A stretch of DNA of 64,000 nucleotides from Morganella morganii (GCF_003996855.1 NZ_NRQY01000001.1:49817-113816), one strand, 5' to 3'. Shown: positions 7,692 to 18,085, numbered from the stretch's first letter. A program made the numbers and translations. Notes: a model not told the origin generated them from the letters alone.

Positions 7692-8606
7692 TCAGCCGCG
7701 CGGATGGTGCTGCTGGTGCAGCGAGCGTAACCGCTCCGTCGCGACATGGGTATAAATTTGTGTGGTGGATAAATCACTGTGTCCCAGCAGCATCTGCACC
7801 ACCCGCAGATCCGCCCCGTGATTGAGCAGATGCGTGGCAAAAGCATGGCGCAGCACATGGGGCGAGAGTTTTTCTGTCGCAATCCCCGCCACCACCGCAT
7901 AGTGTTTGATGCGGTGCCAGAATGTCTGCCGTGTCATCTGCCGCCCGAGTTTGCTCGGGAACAGCACATCAGCGGCCTGTCCGTTCAGCAGTGACGGCCT
8001 GGCCTGTGCCAGATAGACTTCCAGCCAGTAGACCGCCTCTTCCCCCATCGGCACCAGGCGCTCTTTATTGCCTTTACCGATCACGCGGATCACTCCCTGG
8101 CGCAGACTGACGTCCGGCAGAGAAAGTGACACCAGTTCTGTCACGCGCAGACCGCAGGCGTAGAGCACCTCCAGCATAGCTTTATCACGCAGTTCGAGAG
8201 GGTCGGTAACATCCGGTGCCGCCAGCAGGTCATCCACCTGGCTTTCGCTTAAATCTTTCGGCAGCCGGGCAGGCAGTTTGGGTGCCGCCAGCTGAATGGT
8301 CGGGTCATCCGTCCGCAGTTTTTCGCGGTAGCAATACTGGAAAAACCGGCGCAGAGAACTGAGCATCCGGGCCGAACTGGTGGCTTTGTAGCCGCGATCC
8401 AGCCTGCCGGCCAGAAAGGCCTGCAAATCAAGGGTGGTCAGTGATAACCAGTCAAGATCCTGCGGTGCCAGCCAGTCCGCCAGTGCCTGTAAATCCAGGC
8501 GGTAGGATGCCAGGGTATTTTCCGATAAATTCTGTTCCAGCCAGATAGTATCAAGAAACTGCTCTGTCAGTGCATCACTTTCGCTGTGTTGTACGGCGTC
8601 CTTCAC
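7692..8606 (-). CDS. xerD: Tyrosine recombinase XerD
   Basis: With XerC it resolves chromosome dimers at dif during division, switched on by FtsK. The 304 residues hold an N-terminal SAM-like core-binding domain (about 10-95) and the C-terminal catalytic domain. The catalytic set is visible: Arg in CGLRVTELV, His and Arg in HVLRHAFATHLL, His in LLGHSDLS and the nucleophile Tyr in TTQIYTHV. It heads xerD-dsbC-recJ and is divergent from fldB. XerC is excluded by this context. It is a housekeeping recombinase and not the source of the island near tRNA-Gly. Confidence 0.97.
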   Translation of the reverse strand: MKDAVQHSESDALTEQFLDTIWLEQNLSENTLASYRLDLQALADWLAPQDLDWLSLTTLDLQAFLAGRLDRGYKATSSARMLSSLRRFFQYCYREKLRTDDPTIQLAAPKLPARLPKDLSESQVDDLLAAPDVTDPLELRDKAMLEVLYACGLRVTELVSLSLPDVSLRQGVIRVIGKGNKERLVPMGEEAVYWLEVYLAQARPSLLNGQAADVLFPSKLGRQMTRQTFWHRIKHYAVVAGIATEKLSPHVLRHAFATHLLNHGADLRVVQMLLGHSDLSTTQIYTHVATERLRSLHQQHHPRG

Positions 8607-8739
8607 CGCTGACCTCCCGTTTGAATTCCCGTGTCAGAATTAACTTATCTTCTGTTACAATACCGTAATCCTGTTATGAAAGCAGCGGACAGACATGATG
8701 CGCTTTCATTTTTTACCTGATACACAGCAGAATAAACAG

Positions 8740-9258
8740 ATGAAAATTGGTCTTTTTTATGGTTCCAGCACCTGCTATACCGAAATGGCAGCTGAAAAAA
8801 TCCGTGATATTTTAGGTGATGATCTCGTTGAACTCCATGATGTGAAAGAGACAGATCTGCAACTGATGGAAAGCTACCCGGTACTGATCCTCGGTATTCC
8901 GACCTGGGATTTCGGTGAAATCCAGGAAGACTGGCTGGCGGTGTGGGATCAGTTGCCGCAGCTGGATTTACCGGGAAAAATTGTTGCTATGTACGGCATG
9001 GGTGATCAGGTAGATTACAGCGACTGGTTCCTGGATGCGCTGGGCTATCTGCATCAGCAGCTGCAATCATCCGGGGTAAAATTTGCCGGTTACTGGCCGG
9101 TGGAGGGTTACACCTTTACCAGCCCGAAAGCCCTGACGCCGGACGGCAAACAGTTTGTCGGCCTGGCCCTGGATGATGTCAATCAGTATGACGAAAGCGA
9201 AGAGCGTATCGCCACATGGTGTATGCAGGTGCTTGAGGAAGTACAGGAACTGCTGTAA
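8740..9258 (+). CDS. fldB: Flavodoxin 2
   Basis: A small FMN electron carrier of the cytoplasm. The chosen ATG gives 172 residues beginning [15 protein letters not shown], matching E. coli FldB at 173. The frame is open from an ATG at 8695, but that would add 15 non-conserved residues. The phosphate-binding loop is GSSTCYTE and the isoalloxazine-binding loops are [11 protein letters not shown] and [13 protein letters not shown]. It is divergent from xerD and ends five bases before the convergent cptA gene. In E. coli fldB belongs to the SoxRS regulon; no SoxS box was confirmed here. Confidence 0.93.
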   Translation: MKIGLFYGSSTCYTEMAAEKIRDILGDDLVELHDVKETDLQLMESYPVLILGIPTWDFGEIQEDWLAVWDQLPQLDLPGKIVAMYGMGDQVDYSDWFLDALGYLHQQLQSSGVKFAGYWPVEGYTFTSPKALTPDGKQFVGLALDDVNQYDESEERIATWCMQVLEEVQELL

Positions 9259-9263
9259 ACGGG

Positions 9264-9671
9264 TCAGATATCCGGATACTGTAAAAGCAGCTGATTGAGG
9301 CTGCTCCATGCCTCTGCCGGCACACTGTCAGAGGCTATCCACAGGTATTTTTGCCGTCCCGATGTCATCGAGCGCAGGTGCAGGCGGATACCAAGCCGGG
9401 TGATGTACGGCGGTTTGGTAATTTCCCACTCGTTTTTGCGCCACAAAATCCGGTTCTGGTTTTGCAGGCTGGCAGGACCGGCGCGTTTACTGATGTTATG
9501 CTGTGTCCGCCCCCAGCCCGCAATCAGCAGTAATGTCAGCGGCAGCCAGATAAATGAGGTTTTACCGGGCCAGGGCGCAAATAACACACTCAGCGCCAGC
9601 GCACCGTAAATCAGTGTTGAGAAAACCTGAGTCTTAAATGAGACACGTAATACTGATTTCCATAAAACCAC
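9264..9671 (-). CDS. cptA: Inner-membrane protein CptA/YgfX
   Basis: Partner of SdhE; in E. coli reported as a membrane protein that affects FtsZ and MreB. Two N-terminal transmembrane helices lie in the first 55 residues of the shorter form, followed by a soluble part with W-K-EWEI-K-P and LWIASDSV patterns typical of YgfX. I chose the GTG at 9671 (135 residues, equal to E. coli), since GAGGGGG lies about ten bases upstream and homology begins at VLW. An ATG at 9698 would add nine residues. Unlike E. coli, a 151-base gap with a hairpin separates it from sdhE. Confidence 0.85.
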   Translation of the reverse strand: MVLWKSVLRVSFKTQVFSTLIYGALALSVLFAPWPGKTSFIWLPLTLLLIAGWGRTQHNISKRAGPASLQNQNRILWRKNEWEITKPPYITRLGIRLHLRSMTSGRQKYLWIASDSVPAEAWSSLNQLLLQYPDI

Positions 9672-9786
9672 CGGCCTGCCCCCTCTGTATCCCGACACAA
9701 TGACAGCACCTGCTGTCCGGCTGAGAACCCGGTTCTCCCGCGTCCGTCAGCCGGAAAATATACGGCATTCCGCAACCGTTTCCTAT

Positions 9787-9815
9787 GTAATAACTGTGAG
9801 CAGTTATTACTTTTT
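9787..9815 (+). terminator. Hairpin with T-run, antisense to sdhE-cptA
   Basis: GTAATAACTG (9787-9796) and CAGTTATTAC (9801-9810) form a perfect 10-base stem with loop TGAG, followed by five T on the plus strand. On the minus strand, the sense strand of sdhE-cptA, there is no T-run. It could end antisense transcription or act as an RNA-processing hairpin between sdhE and cptA. Confidence 0.55.
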
Positions 9816-9822
9816 CTGCCCG

Positions 9823-10110
9823 TCAGTCCGGATAATACGCCGTATTTTGTGCAGCCATCCGCGCCTGATTACGTTCCTGAATCAGCCGGATTATCTGATA
9901 AAGCGCCTCGTCATCCGGGCGGCCTTTGTTCATCAGCCAGTTAAACAGATCCGGGTCCGGACAGGTCAGCAACTGAATAAAATCCTGTTTCTGAGCATCT
10001 GTCAGCGTGTCATATTCATGCTGGAAAAACGGCATAATCGCAATATCCAGTTCCCGCATGCCGCGACGGCAGGCCCAGTGGATGCGGGCTTTATTTTCAA
10101 TATCTAACAC
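9823..10110 (-). CDS. sdhE: FAD assembly factor SdhE
   Basis: Helps attach FAD covalently to succinate dehydrogenase (SdhA) and fumarate reductase. The 95 residues form the small helical SdhE/YgfY family, with the hallmark RGMRE (in [17 protein letters not shown]) near the N terminus and the conserved [12 protein letters not shown] block. The C-terminal tail is about seven residues longer than in E. coli. It is divergent from ygfZ and upstream of cptA, the conserved neighbourhood. Confidence 0.95.
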   Translation of the reverse strand: MLDIENKARIHWACRRGMRELDIAIMPFFQHEYDTLTDAQKQDFIQLLTCPDPDLFNWLMNKGRPDDEALYQIIRLIQERNQARMAAQNTAYYPD

Positions 10111-10311
10111 TGGTATATCCTTTTAATAAGGAGCGGTTTATCAGACCGGTAAACATAACTGATGATATCAGCGTAGCCTACCAAGCCCTGACAAAAAAGA
10201 AAATCGTCTGCCGCACGCGCCGCATCACACAAAGGGTCAATAATATTCTCTTGCAATGTCTGTTATCTCTTTTACCATACATTGCATAGCTCTCCGGACA
10301 GGTAAAACATC

Positions 10312-11295
10312 ATGAACACAGAAACAACCGCATTACGCCCGCAACTGAGTGATTCTCTCCCCCTGACACGCATTTCTCTGCGTGATCTGGCACTGGTCAC
10401 CATCACAGGCCCGGACAGTCAGAAATATCTTCAGGGACAGGTCACCGCTGATATCGACACCATGGCTGATGATCAGCACATGCTGTGTGCCCATTGTGAT
10501 GCCAAAGGAAAAATGTGGAGTGACCTTCGTCTGTTTCATTATAAAGACGGTTACGCCTACCTTATCCGCCGCAGTGTGCTGGATACCCAGCTCACGGAAC
10601 TGAAAAAATACGCGGTATTTTCCAAAGTGACGATTGCCGCTGACGACACCGCTGTACTGACCGGAATTGCCGGTCACGGCGCGGCAGAAGCCTTACAGGC
10701 ACATTTCAGTGCGGTTCCTGATGCAGACACGCAGGTTGTCAGCAGCAATGACACCACACTGCTGTATCTGCCGCTGCCTCAGGGACGATTTATTCTGATC
10801 CATTCCGCAGAACAGGCAAACGCCTTATCTGATGCCCTGTCTCTGCCGCCCGCTTCTGACATTCAGTGGACGGCGCTGGATATTGAAGCCGGTTACGCCG
10901 TGATTGATGCAGCAACCGCCAATGAATTTCTGCCGCAGGCAACAAACCTGCAATCCCTGCCGCGGGGCATCTGCTTTAAGAAAGGCTGTTATACCGGGCA
11001 GGAAATGGTGGCCCGTGCCAAATTCCGCGGTGCCAACAAACGCGCTATGTTCACACTTATCGGCCACAGCCGCCATGTGCCGGTCGCCGGTGATGATGCC
11101 GAGCGTCAGTTAGGTGAAAACTGGCGCCGTACCGGAACTATCCTGACAGCTGTCCGCCTGAATGATGAGCGTGTTCTGGTGCAGATTGTGGTGAATAATG
11201 ATACGGAGGAAGATTCTGTCTTCCGTATTCGTGAAGATGAAGAAAGCCGCCTGAGCCTTTTCCCGCTGCCGTACTCCTTTACTGAAGAAGCCTGA
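10312..11295 (+). CDS. ygfZ: Folate-dependent Fe-S cluster protein YgfZ
   Basis: A GcvT-like, tetrahydrofolate-binding protein needed for full activity of some iron-sulfur enzymes such as MiaB. The 327 residues match E. coli YgfZ (326). The family signature K-GCYTGQE is intact as FKKGCYTGQEMVARAKFRG (about residues 222-240). An AGGT sequence precedes the ATG. It is divergent from sdhE, as in E. coli. Confidence 0.95.
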   Translation: MNTETTALRPQLSDSLPLTRISLRDLALVTITGPDSQKYLQGQVTADIDTMADDQHMLCAHCDAKGKMWSDLRLFHYKDGYAYLIRRSVLDTQLTELKKYAVFSKVTIAADDTAVLTGIAGHGAAEALQAHFSAVPDADTQVVSSNDTTLLYLPLPQGRFILIHSAEQANALSDALSLPPASDIQWTALDIEAGYAVIDAATANEFLPQATNLQSLPRGICFKKGCYTGQEMVARAKFRGANKRAMFTLIGHSRHVPVAGDDAERQLGENWRRTGTILTAVRLNDERVLVQIVVNNDTEEDSVFRIREDEESRLSLFPLPYSFTEEA

Positions 11296-11374
11296 TTTCC
11301 CGTCACAGCCGGGTGCAGGGACTCCCTGTCTCTGCGTCCGGCGGTATTCTGTATAAGTTCGTATTGAGGTTGTT

Positions 11375-11980
11375 ATGTCATCAGCTGTTGCTGCACAGAA
11401 AGTCATTCCTTTTTCTCAGTTAATCACCTTTGTTATGGAGCTGGATAAACTCAAAAGTGTTTACCGCAAAACCCGCCTGCTGAACAATGAACGTCAGGAA
11501 AACTCCGCTGAGCACAGCTGGCATTTTGCCATGACCGCAATGGCGTTTGCGCCGTATGTTGAGGATGCCGATATGCTGCGCATCCTGAAAATGGCACTGC
11601 TGCATGATGTGGTGGAAATTGACGCCGGAGATGTGCTGGTCTTTGATCTGGCCGCCCGTGAAGCCATTGCGGAAAAAGAAGTGGCTGCCGCGAAACGGAT
11701 TTTCGGTCTGCTGCCGCAGCCGCAGGCCGATGAGTTTCAGGCACTGTGGAATGAATATGACGCTGCAGAGACCCGCGAGGCCCGTATCGCCAATATGATC
11801 GACCGCGTGATGCCGGTGCTGATGAACCTGCACAACAACGGTCAGAGCTGGGTGGAAAACAATATCTCACTGGAACAGGTGATTGACCGCACAAAATTTA
11901 TTGCGGATGTGCATCCGGCATTCTGGACGTGGTTACGCGCCGAACTGGATACCGCGAAGCAGAAAGGCTGGCTTCGCTGA
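11375..11980 (+). CDS. HD-domain phosphohydrolase
   Basis: A soluble protein of 201 residues with the metal-binding HD pattern: His in SAEHSWHF (about residue 48), HD in LLHDVVEID (about 76-77) and a later Asp in NMIDRVMP (about 140). The layout matches the COG1896 HD hydrolases (YfbR / HDDC2 type), which include 5'-deoxynucleotidases. It is not YfbR itself by length and sequence, so the substrate is open. GAGG precedes the ATG. It lies 79 bases after ygfZ in the same direction and may be cotranscribed. A strong bidirectional terminator separates it from the convergent gcvP. Confidence 0.8.
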   Translation: MSSAVAAQKVIPFSQLITFVMELDKLKSVYRKTRLLNNERQENSAEHSWHFAMTAMAFAPYVEDADMLRILKMALLHDVVEIDAGDVLVFDLAAREAIAEKEVAAAKRIFGLLPQPQADEFQALWNEYDAAETREARIANMIDRVMPVLMNLHNNGQSWVENNISLEQVIDRTKFIADVHPAFWTWLRAELDTAKQKGWLR

Positions 11981-11981
11981 T

Positions 11982-12020
11982 AAAAAAGGCCGGTTGTGTT
12001 ACCACATCCGGCCTTTCTTT
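11982..12020. terminator. Bidirectional terminator, HD hydrolase and gcvP
   Basis: AAAGGCCGG (11985-11993) pairs with CCGGCCTTT (12008-12016). A T-rich run follows on the plus strand and an A-run precedes the stem, giving a U-tract on both strands. It lies between two converging genes. Confidence 0.88.
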
Positions 12021-12034
12021 TTATCGTTTACCGG

Positions 12035-14911
12035 TTATTCATAATCACTCACCGGTGCACAGGAGCACTGAAGGTGACGGTCGCCGTAGACATCATCCAG
12101 CCGTTTAACCGCCGGCCAGTATTTGTTGTCGCGGGTGGCCTGCGTCGGGAATACCGCCACTTCACGGCTGTACGGGTGTGACCACTCCGCTGCCAGCTCA
12201 GTCTGGATATGCGGGGCATTCACCAGCGGGTTATCTTCCGCTGTCCACTCACCGCTGCCGACCCGTTCCATTTCCGCACGAATACCGAGCATCGCATCAA
12301 TAAAGCGATCCAGCTCCGTCTGACTTTCGGATTCTGTCGACTCCACCATCAGTGTGCCGCCGACCGGGAACGACATGGTCGGTGCATGGAAACCGTAGTC
12401 AATCAGACGCTTGGCAATATCCATCTCGGTGATACCAAACTTCGCTTTCAGCGGACGGATATCCAGAATACATTCATGTGCCACATAACCGTTACGGCCG
12501 GTATAAAGCACATCGTAAGCGGATTTCAGCCGTGCCGCGATATAGTTGGCATTAAGAATCGCTACCTGACTGGCCTGACGCAGCCCCTGAGCTCCCATCA
12601 TGCGGATATACATCCAGCTGATCGGCAGAATGGAAGCACTGCCGAACGGAGCCGCAGATACCGCGCCCTGAGTGGTCAGGAGTTCAGAGGTCACAATAGT
12701 GTGTCCCGGTACAAACGGTGCCAGGTGTTTTTTCACACCAATCGGCCCCATGCCCGGTCCGCCGCCGCCGTGCGGAATACTGAAGGTTTTGTGCAGGTTA
12801 AGGTGAGAAACATCCGCGCCGATAAAGCCCGGCGTGGTCACGCCGACCTGTGCGTTCATGTTTGCGCCGTCCAGATACACCTGGCCGCCGAATTCATGAA
12901 TGATATCACAGACTTCGCGCACACCTTCTTCATACACCCCGTGGGTGGACGGATAGGTGATCATCACACAGGAAAGGTTTTCGCTGTGCTGTTCTGCTTT
13001 CGCCCGTAAATCGGCCAGGTCAATGTTACCGTCTTCATCACAGGCCACCACCACGACGTCCATCCCCGCCATGTTGGCTGAGGCCGGGTTCGTACCGTGA
13101 GCAGACTGCGGGATCAGACAGATAGTGCGGTGCCCTTCGCCTTTGCTTTCCTGATAGCGGCGGATAGTCACCAGCCCGGCATATTCCCCCTGTGCGCCGG
13201 AGTTCGGCTGCATACACATGGCGTCATAACCGGTCAGCAGCACCAGCCAGCGGGAGAGCTGTTCTATCATCACATGATAGCCCTGCGCCTGCTCCGGCGG
13301 ACAGAACGGGTGCATATTGTCGAATTCCGGCCAGGTGATCGGGATCATCTCCGCAGCCGCATTCAGTTTCATGGTACAGGAGCCGAGCGGGATCATCGCC
13401 TGATCCAGCGCCAGATCTTTGCGGGCCAGACTGTGCAGATAGCGCATCATATCCGTTTCGCTGTGGTAGCTGCGGAAGTTCGGATGCTTCAGAATTTCCC
13501 CTTCGCGGCGCAGCGCGGCAGGAATGGATTCAGAAGATGCGGCAACCTGTGCATCCAGCGCATCAATATCCCATTGTGCTTCCTGCCCGGTCAGTACCGC
13601 GTACAGATTTTCCAGGCATTCGCGCTGTGTGGTTTCGCTCAGGGTTACCGCAACGGCGCCCGGTAAATCGGTACGCAGGTTGATACGCGCCGCTTTGGCA
13701 CGGGCCAGTACTGCCGGTTTGTCCTGCACCTCAATGGTCAGGGTATCAAACCAGGTGGTATTGCGCAGACGCAAACCCGCGTCTGTCAGGGCTTTTGCCA
13801 GAATATCGGCCAGGCGGTGAATACGTCCGGCAATCCGTTTCAGACCTTCCGGGCCGTGGTATACCGCATACATCCCGGCGATATTCGCCAGCAGCACCTG
13901 AGAGGTACAGATATTGGAGTTCGCTTTTTCACGGCGGATATGCTGTTCGCGGGTTTGCAGTGCCAGGCGCAGCGCGCGGTTACCGGCGGCATCAATGGAT
14001 ACCCCGATAAGACGGCCCGGCATGGCGCGTTTGTAAGCATCACGGCAGGCAAAGAAGGCTGCATGCGGGCCGCCGTAGCCCATCGGCACACCAAAACGCT
14101 GGGCAGAGCCGAAGACAATATCTGCGCCCTGTTTGCCCGGCGCTTCCAGCAGTACCAGCGCCATAATATCGGCTGCCACACTGGTAATCACCTGCCGCTG
14201 ATGTAACTGTGCCAGTAAGTCACGGTAATCATGGATCTGCCCGCCGGTGCCGGTCTGCTGCAACAGCACACCAAACACATCATCGTAATCAAGGGCTTTT
14301 TCCGCACTGTCAATAATCAGTTCAAAACCGAAATATTCCGCACGGGTGCGGATCACATCCAGGGTTTGCGGGTGGACATCATCTGCAATAAAAAAGCGGT
14401 TGGCATTTTTCTTTTTGCTGACGCGTTTTGCCATCGCCATGGCTTCCGCTGCTGCGGTCGCTTCATCCAGCAGCGAGGCGGACGCCAGCTCCAGGCCGGT
14501 CAGATCGATAGTCACCTGCTGGAAATTCAGCAGCGCTTCCAGACGGCCCTGGGAAATTTCAGGCTGATACGGCGTGTACGCGGTATACCAGCCCGGATTT
14601 TCCAGCAGATTGCGTAAAATCACCGGCGGCAGAATCGTCGGGGCATAGCCCTGGCCGATGTAAGAGGTAAACTGCTGATTCAGCCCGGCAATGGTTTTCA
14701 GTTCTGCCAGTGCATCCTGTTCTGTTGCCCCTTCGCCCACCGCAGGCGGGATATCCAGCTGAATATCGTCAGGGACAATATGACGGGTGAGATCTTCGAG
14801 TGACGCCGCACCGACTGTTTTCAGCATATGCAGCTGCTGTTCAGGGGATGCGCCGATATGACGGCGGACAAATTCACCGCGGTTTTCAAGCTGAGTTAAC
14901 GTTTGAGTCAT
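12035..14911 (-). CDS. gcvP: Glycine dehydrogenase (decarboxylating), P-protein
   Basis: The PLP enzyme of the glycine cleavage system: it decarboxylates glycine and passes the aminomethyl group to lipoylated GcvH. The 958 residues match E. coli (957). Both homologous halves are present; the PLP lysine lies in [18 protein letters not shown] in the C-terminal half, with the preceding [11 protein letters not shown] and [10 protein letters not shown] blocks conserved. It is the last gene of gcvTHP, 84 bases after gcvH, with an intrinsic terminator in that gap, so its level may be lower than that of gcvT and gcvH. Confidence 0.97.
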   Translation of the reverse strand: MTQTLTQLENRGEFVRRHIGASPEQQLHMLKTVGAASLEDLTRHIVPDDIQLDIPPAVGEGATEQDALAELKTIAGLNQQFTSYIGQGYAPTILPPVILRNLLENPGWYTAYTPYQPEISQGRLEALLNFQQVTIDLTGLELASASLLDEATAAAEAMAMAKRVSKKKNANRFFIADDVHPQTLDVIRTRAEYFGFELIIDSAEKALDYDDVFGVLLQQTGTGGQIHDYRDLLAQLHQRQVITSVAADIMALVLLEAPGKQGADIVFGSAQRFGVPMGYGGPHAAFFACRDAYKRAMPGRLIGVSIDAAGNRALRLALQTREQHIRREKANSNICTSQVLLANIAGMYAVYHGPEGLKRIAGRIHRLADILAKALTDAGLRLRNTTWFDTLTIEVQDKPAVLARAKAARINLRTDLPGAVAVTLSETTQRECLENLYAVLTGQEAQWDIDALDAQVAASSESIPAALRREGEILKHPNFRSYHSETDMMRYLHSLARKDLALDQAMIPLGSCTMKLNAAAEMIPITWPEFDNMHPFCPPEQAQGYHVMIEQLSRWLVLLTGYDAMCMQPNSGAQGEYAGLVTIRRYQESKGEGHRTICLIPQSAHGTNPASANMAGMDVVVVACDEDGNIDLADLRAKAEQHSENLSCVMITYPSTHGVYEEGVREVCDIIHEFGGQVYLDGANMNAQVGVTTPGFIGADVSHLNLHKTFSIPHGGGGPGMGPIGVKKHLAPFVPGHTIVTSELLTTQGAVSAAPFGSASILPISWMYIRMMGAQGLRQASQVAILNANYIAARLKSAYDVLYTGRNGYVAHECILDIRPLKAKFGITEMDIAKRLIDYGFHAPTMSFPVGGTLMVESTESESQTELDRFIDAMLGIRAEMERVGSGEWTAEDNPLVNAPHIQTELAAEWSHPYSREVAVFPTQATRDNKYWPAVKRLDDVYGDRHLQCSCAPVSDYE

Positions 14912-14952
14912 TGTTCTCCGGTTCCTGACATTGTCTGATTCAATAAAAACCC

Positions 14953-14985
14953 GAAAAAAAACCCTGTTTGCTTATAAACAGGGTT
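14953..14985 (-). terminator. Internal terminator between gcvH and gcvP
   Basis: On the minus strand AACCCTGTTT pairs with AAACAGGGTT over a 6-base loop, followed by eight T. It lies 10 bases after the gcvH stop and about 40 bases before gcvP, so it probably attenuates gcvP. Confidence 0.88.
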
Positions 14986-14995
14986 CCGCAATCCG

Positions 14996-15391
14996 TCAGT
15001 CTTCTTCTTCAGCCTGCAATTCTGCGTATTTGGCTGCGTCCATCAGACCGGCAAATTCATCCGGGTCCGTGATTTTGATACGAATCATCCAGCCGCCTTC
15101 ATATGGCTCGCTGTTTACCAGCTCAGGGCTGTCTTCCAGCGCCGTATTCACGGCGATAACGGTGCCGGTAACCGGCGCATACAGGTCAGATGCTGCTTTT
15201 ACTGACTCAACAGTACCGAATGTCTCACCAAACGTGATTTCATCACCGACTTCCGGCAATTCAACAAAAACCACATCGCCCAGCAGTTCCTGCGCATAGT
15301 CAGTAATCCCCGCCACATACTCGTCACCACTCTCATGGCGAACCCACTCATGCTCTTCTGTATATTTCAGATTCTCAGGTATATTACTCAT
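14996..15391 (-). CDS. gcvH: Glycine cleavage system H protein
   Basis: The lipoyl carrier that moves the aminomethyl intermediate between GcvP, GcvT and lipoamide dehydrogenase. The ATG at 15391 gives 131 residues starting MSNIPENLKY, with AGGAG nine bases upstream; a TTG two codons earlier is less likely. The lipoyl lysine is in ESVKAASDLYAPV (about residue 65) and the C-terminal NSEPYEGGWM is conserved. Second gene of gcvTHP, 55 bases after gcvT. Confidence 0.97.
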   Translation of the reverse strand: MSNIPENLKYTEEHEWVRHESGDEYVAGITDYAQELLGDVVFVELPEVGDEITFGETFGTVESVKAASDLYAPVTGTVIAVNTALEDSPELVNSEPYEGGWMIRIKITDPDEFAGLMDAAKYAELQAEEED

Positions 15392-15446
15392 CGCCAACGG
15401 CTCCTGTTATCGGGCTTCTCAAAATTTAACAATAAAATACGGATGT

Positions 15447-16541
15447 TCAGACCAGTGCTTTGCCGTTACGGACAAACCCCGGTTTCACGACCTCAACAGG
15501 CACTTCGCGGTTGCGAACCCGGACAATAGTGGTATTGCCGATCCCCTGCGGGACGCGGGCAAGCGCGATACTGAACCCCAGTGACGGTGAAAATGTCCCG
15601 CTGGTGATAACGCCGGTCTGTAATTTGCCGGACTCGTCAGTAAAGCGAACTTCCATTCCGGCCCGCAGCACGCCTTTTTCACGCATCACCAGACCGACCT
15701 GTTTCTCAGTACCGTCGCGGCGGAATTTTTCCAGTGCCTCACGGCCGATAAAGTTCCGGTCTTCCGGCTGCCACGCAATGGTCCAGCCCATATTCGCCGC
15801 CAGCGGATTAACGGTTTCGTCCATCTCCTGGCTGTAAAGATTCATACCCGCTTCAAGACGTAAGGTATCCCGCGCACCTAACCCGGCCGGTTTCACTCCG
15901 GCGGCCAGCAGTTTTTTCCACAGGTCAGCGGCCTGCTCTGCGGGCAGCGCGATTTCATAGCCGTCTTCGCCGGTGTAGCCGGTCGTGGCAATGAAGTAAT
16001 CGCCGCTCTGCACGCCGTAAAACGGTTTCATTCCGGCGACAGCGGCTTTTTGTTCCGCACTCAGCAGTGCCGCGACTTTTTCTTTGGCGTGCGGACCCTG
16101 AACCGCAATCATCGCCAAATCATCACGGACTGTCATCTCAGCAGCAAAGTTTTTGCGATGTTCGTCAATCCACGCCAGATCTTTTTCGCGGGTGGCGGAG
16201 TTCACCACCAACCGGTAAAAATCATCCGCAAAGTAATAAACGATAAGATCATCAATCACACCGCCGGACGCATTGAGCATCCCGGTATACAGTGCTTTGC
16301 CTTTTTCGGTGAGTTTTGCCACATCATTGGCGAGAAGATAACGGAGGAACTGCTGACATTCCGGACCATGAAAGTCGACGATTGTCATATGGGAAACATC
16401 GAACATACCGGCGTCATTGCGGACATTGTGGTGCTCTTCGATCTGGGAGCCGTAGTGCAGCGGCATCATCCAGCCGTGAAAATCCACCATTTTTGCCCCG
16501 CAGGCAACGTGCTCACCGGACAGTGGTGTGTGTTGTGCCAT
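15447..16541 (-). CDS. gcvT: Aminomethyltransferase, T-protein
   Basis: Takes the aminomethyl group from GcvH, releases ammonia and forms 5,10-methylene-tetrahydrofolate. The 364 residues match E. coli. Conserved blocks are [20 protein letters not shown], the folate-site [12 protein letters not shown] and [15 protein letters not shown]. It is the first gene of the operon; its upstream region (16542-16846) has a possible PurR half-site but no glycine riboswitch that I can see. Confidence 0.97.
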   Translation of the reverse strand: MAQHTPLSGEHVACGAKMVDFHGWMMPLHYGSQIEEHHNVRNDAGMFDVSHMTIVDFHGPECQQFLRYLLANDVAKLTEKGKALYTGMLNASGGVIDDLIVYYFADDFYRLVVNSATREKDLAWIDEHRKNFAAEMTVRDDLAMIAVQGPHAKEKVAALLSAEQKAAVAGMKPFYGVQSGDYFIATTGYTGEDGYEIALPAEQAADLWKKLLAAGVKPAGLGARDTLRLEAGMNLYSQEMDETVNPLAANMGWTIAWQPEDRNFIGREALEKFRRDGTEKQVGLVMREKGVLRAGMEVRFTDESGKLQTGVITSGTFSPSLGFSIALARVPQGIGNTTIVRVRNREVPVEVVKPGFVRNGKALV

Positions 16542-16846
16542 TCTATCCCCTTTCAGTCAGACATAGTGCGCAGCGTGTACCGCGCAAACGATACCCTTTT
16601 CCTGACGTTATCACCGAATCACAAACGGAACCATAAGAAAAAATTGTGACCGTGTACGCGGGCGGAAAAATACGAGCCGTCAGTATGCAGATTTTTCATC
16701 TGCCATTCTGAGCCCTGAGGCGCAAAAAAGGATTAACAGGTGATAGTTTTGAATTAAGAGGCGGGAATACACTAAAACACCGGCCGGATCGACCGGTTAA
16801 TTTTTAGTGCATTATGAATAAAACTAATGTGAAAAAAGGCCTTAAA
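16542..16846. other. gcvT promoter region and ubiI 3' end
   Basis: A 305-base gap without a gene. CGCGCAAACGATACCC (16581-16596) resembles one half of the PurR box (ACGCAAACG), in line with purine control of gcv in E. coli; this is weak. ACCGG (16777-16781) and CCGGT (16791-16795) form a hairpin followed on the minus strand by GTTTTA, a likely weak terminator of ubiI. Lrp and GcvA sites are expected from family knowledge but cannot be placed by eye. Confidence 0.4.
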
Positions 16847-18082
16847 TTAGATTTTTTCAGCTGATGCCGGCTTCGGTTCACGCAGCCAGTCCGGCATATC
16901 ACTCAGTCCGCGGGCATGACGTAATAGTGCCGGTTTGACACCCGGCAGTGTATCCGCCAGCACCAGACCGACATCACGGACCAGTTTTTTCACCGGATTG
17001 TTGCCGTCGAACAACTCACGGAAACCCTGCATACCGGCCAGCATCATTGCGGCACTCTGCTTGCGGCGGCGCTCAAAGCGGCGCAGCCAGAAATAGTGAC
17101 CGATATCTTTACCTTCAGCGGTCAGGCGGCGGATTTCGCCAATCAGCTCCGCCACATCCATAAAGCCGAGGTTAACCCCCTGTCCGGCCAGCGGATGAAT
17201 GGTATGAGCCGCATCCCCCAGCAGCGCCAGACGCGGTGCGGCAAACTGACGGGCATAACGGCCGGTCAGCGGGATCGCCCGCCGTTCACTGACAACCTCA
17301 CACAAACCGAGACGCAGATCAAACGCCGCCGCCAGTTTATGATTAAACGCAGCGTCATCCAGATCCAGACAGTGCTGCGCCGTCAGCCCGGGCAGCGACC
17401 AGACAATTGAGCAGTGATGAACATCCGGCAGCGGCAGGAACGCCAGAATGCCGTCGCCGTGGAAAACCTGACGCGCCACATTCTCATGCGGCAGTTCTGT
17501 GCGGATAGTCGCCACCAGCGCGTGATGCTCATAATCCCAAAACGAGACCGGGATATCCGCATGCTGACGCAGCCGGGAATTTGCTCCGTCCGCCCCCGCC
17601 ACTAAGCGGGTTGTCAGCATGTCGTCATTTTCTAGGGTGATGAACGCATCATTTTCGCCCCACACCACCTGGCGGATTTGTGTGCCGGTGAGCAGCGTCA
17701 CATCAGACAGCGTCTGAACCCGCTCCCAGAGCGCGTTGCGGATCACATCATTCTCAATGATGTGACCGAGGTGTTCACAATGGGCTTCCGCCGCGCTGAA
17801 CGCGATACGGCCGAAGCTGTCGTTATCCCATACTTCCATACCCAGATACGGTGCTGCGCGTTTGGCCAGAATATCCTGCCAGACACCCAGCCGCGCCAGT
17901 AAGCGCTCACTGGCGCTGTTGATGGCAGACACCCGGACAGCAAACGGCGCCTGCGGATCAAAACGGGTATCCGGTGCCTGTTTTTCAATGACGGCAATGC
18001 GCAGTCCGCAGCCATGCAGACCACAGGCCAGCGCCAGTCCGACCATACCGCCCCCGGAAATTACCACATCATATGACTGCAT
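16847..18082 (-). CDS. ubiI: Ubiquinone biosynthesis C5-hydroxylase
   Basis: FAD monooxygenase that hydroxylates the ubiquinone ring at C5 (formerly visC). The 411 residues hold the N-terminal dinucleotide fold GGGMVGLALACGL, the mid-protein ADGANSRLR motif and the C-terminal FAD motif GDAAHTIHPLAGQGVNLG. It lies three bases after ubiH in pepP-ubiH-ubiI, which fixes its identity against the paralogues UbiH and UbiF. It is last in the operon and followed by a weak hairpin. Confidence 0.94.
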   Translation of the reverse strand: MQSYDVVISGGGMVGLALACGLHGCGLRIAVIEKQAPDTRFDPQAPFAVRVSAINSASERLLARLGVWQDILAKRAAPYLGMEVWDNDSFGRIAFSAAEAHCEHLGHIIENDVIRNALWERVQTLSDVTLLTGTQIRQVVWGENDAFITLENDDMLTTRLVAGADGANSRLRQHADIPVSFWDYEHHALVATIRTELPHENVARQVFHGDGILAFLPLPDVHHCSIVWSLPGLTAQHCLDLDDAAFNHKLAAAFDLRLGLCEVVSERRAIPLTGRYARQFAAPRLALLGDAAHTIHPLAGQGVNLGFMDVAELIGEIRRLTAEGKDIGHYFWLRRFERRRKQSAAMMLAGMQGFRELFDGNNPVKKLVRDVGLVLADTLPGVKPALLRHARGLSDMPDWLREPKPASAEKI

Positions 18083-18085
18083 TGT

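Noticed and set aside
7692..8606. XerD as the integrase of the tRNA-Gly island
   Set aside because: It is the housekeeping dif recombinase in its conserved xerD-dsbC-recJ context.
12209..13009. Plus-strand open frame of 266 codons
   Set aside because: It lies antisense to gcvP and has only shadow-type composition rich in His, Arg and Gln.
16542..16846. Glycine riboswitch upstream of gcvT
   Set aside because: No pair of glycine aptamers could be recognised; E. coli relatives use protein regulators.
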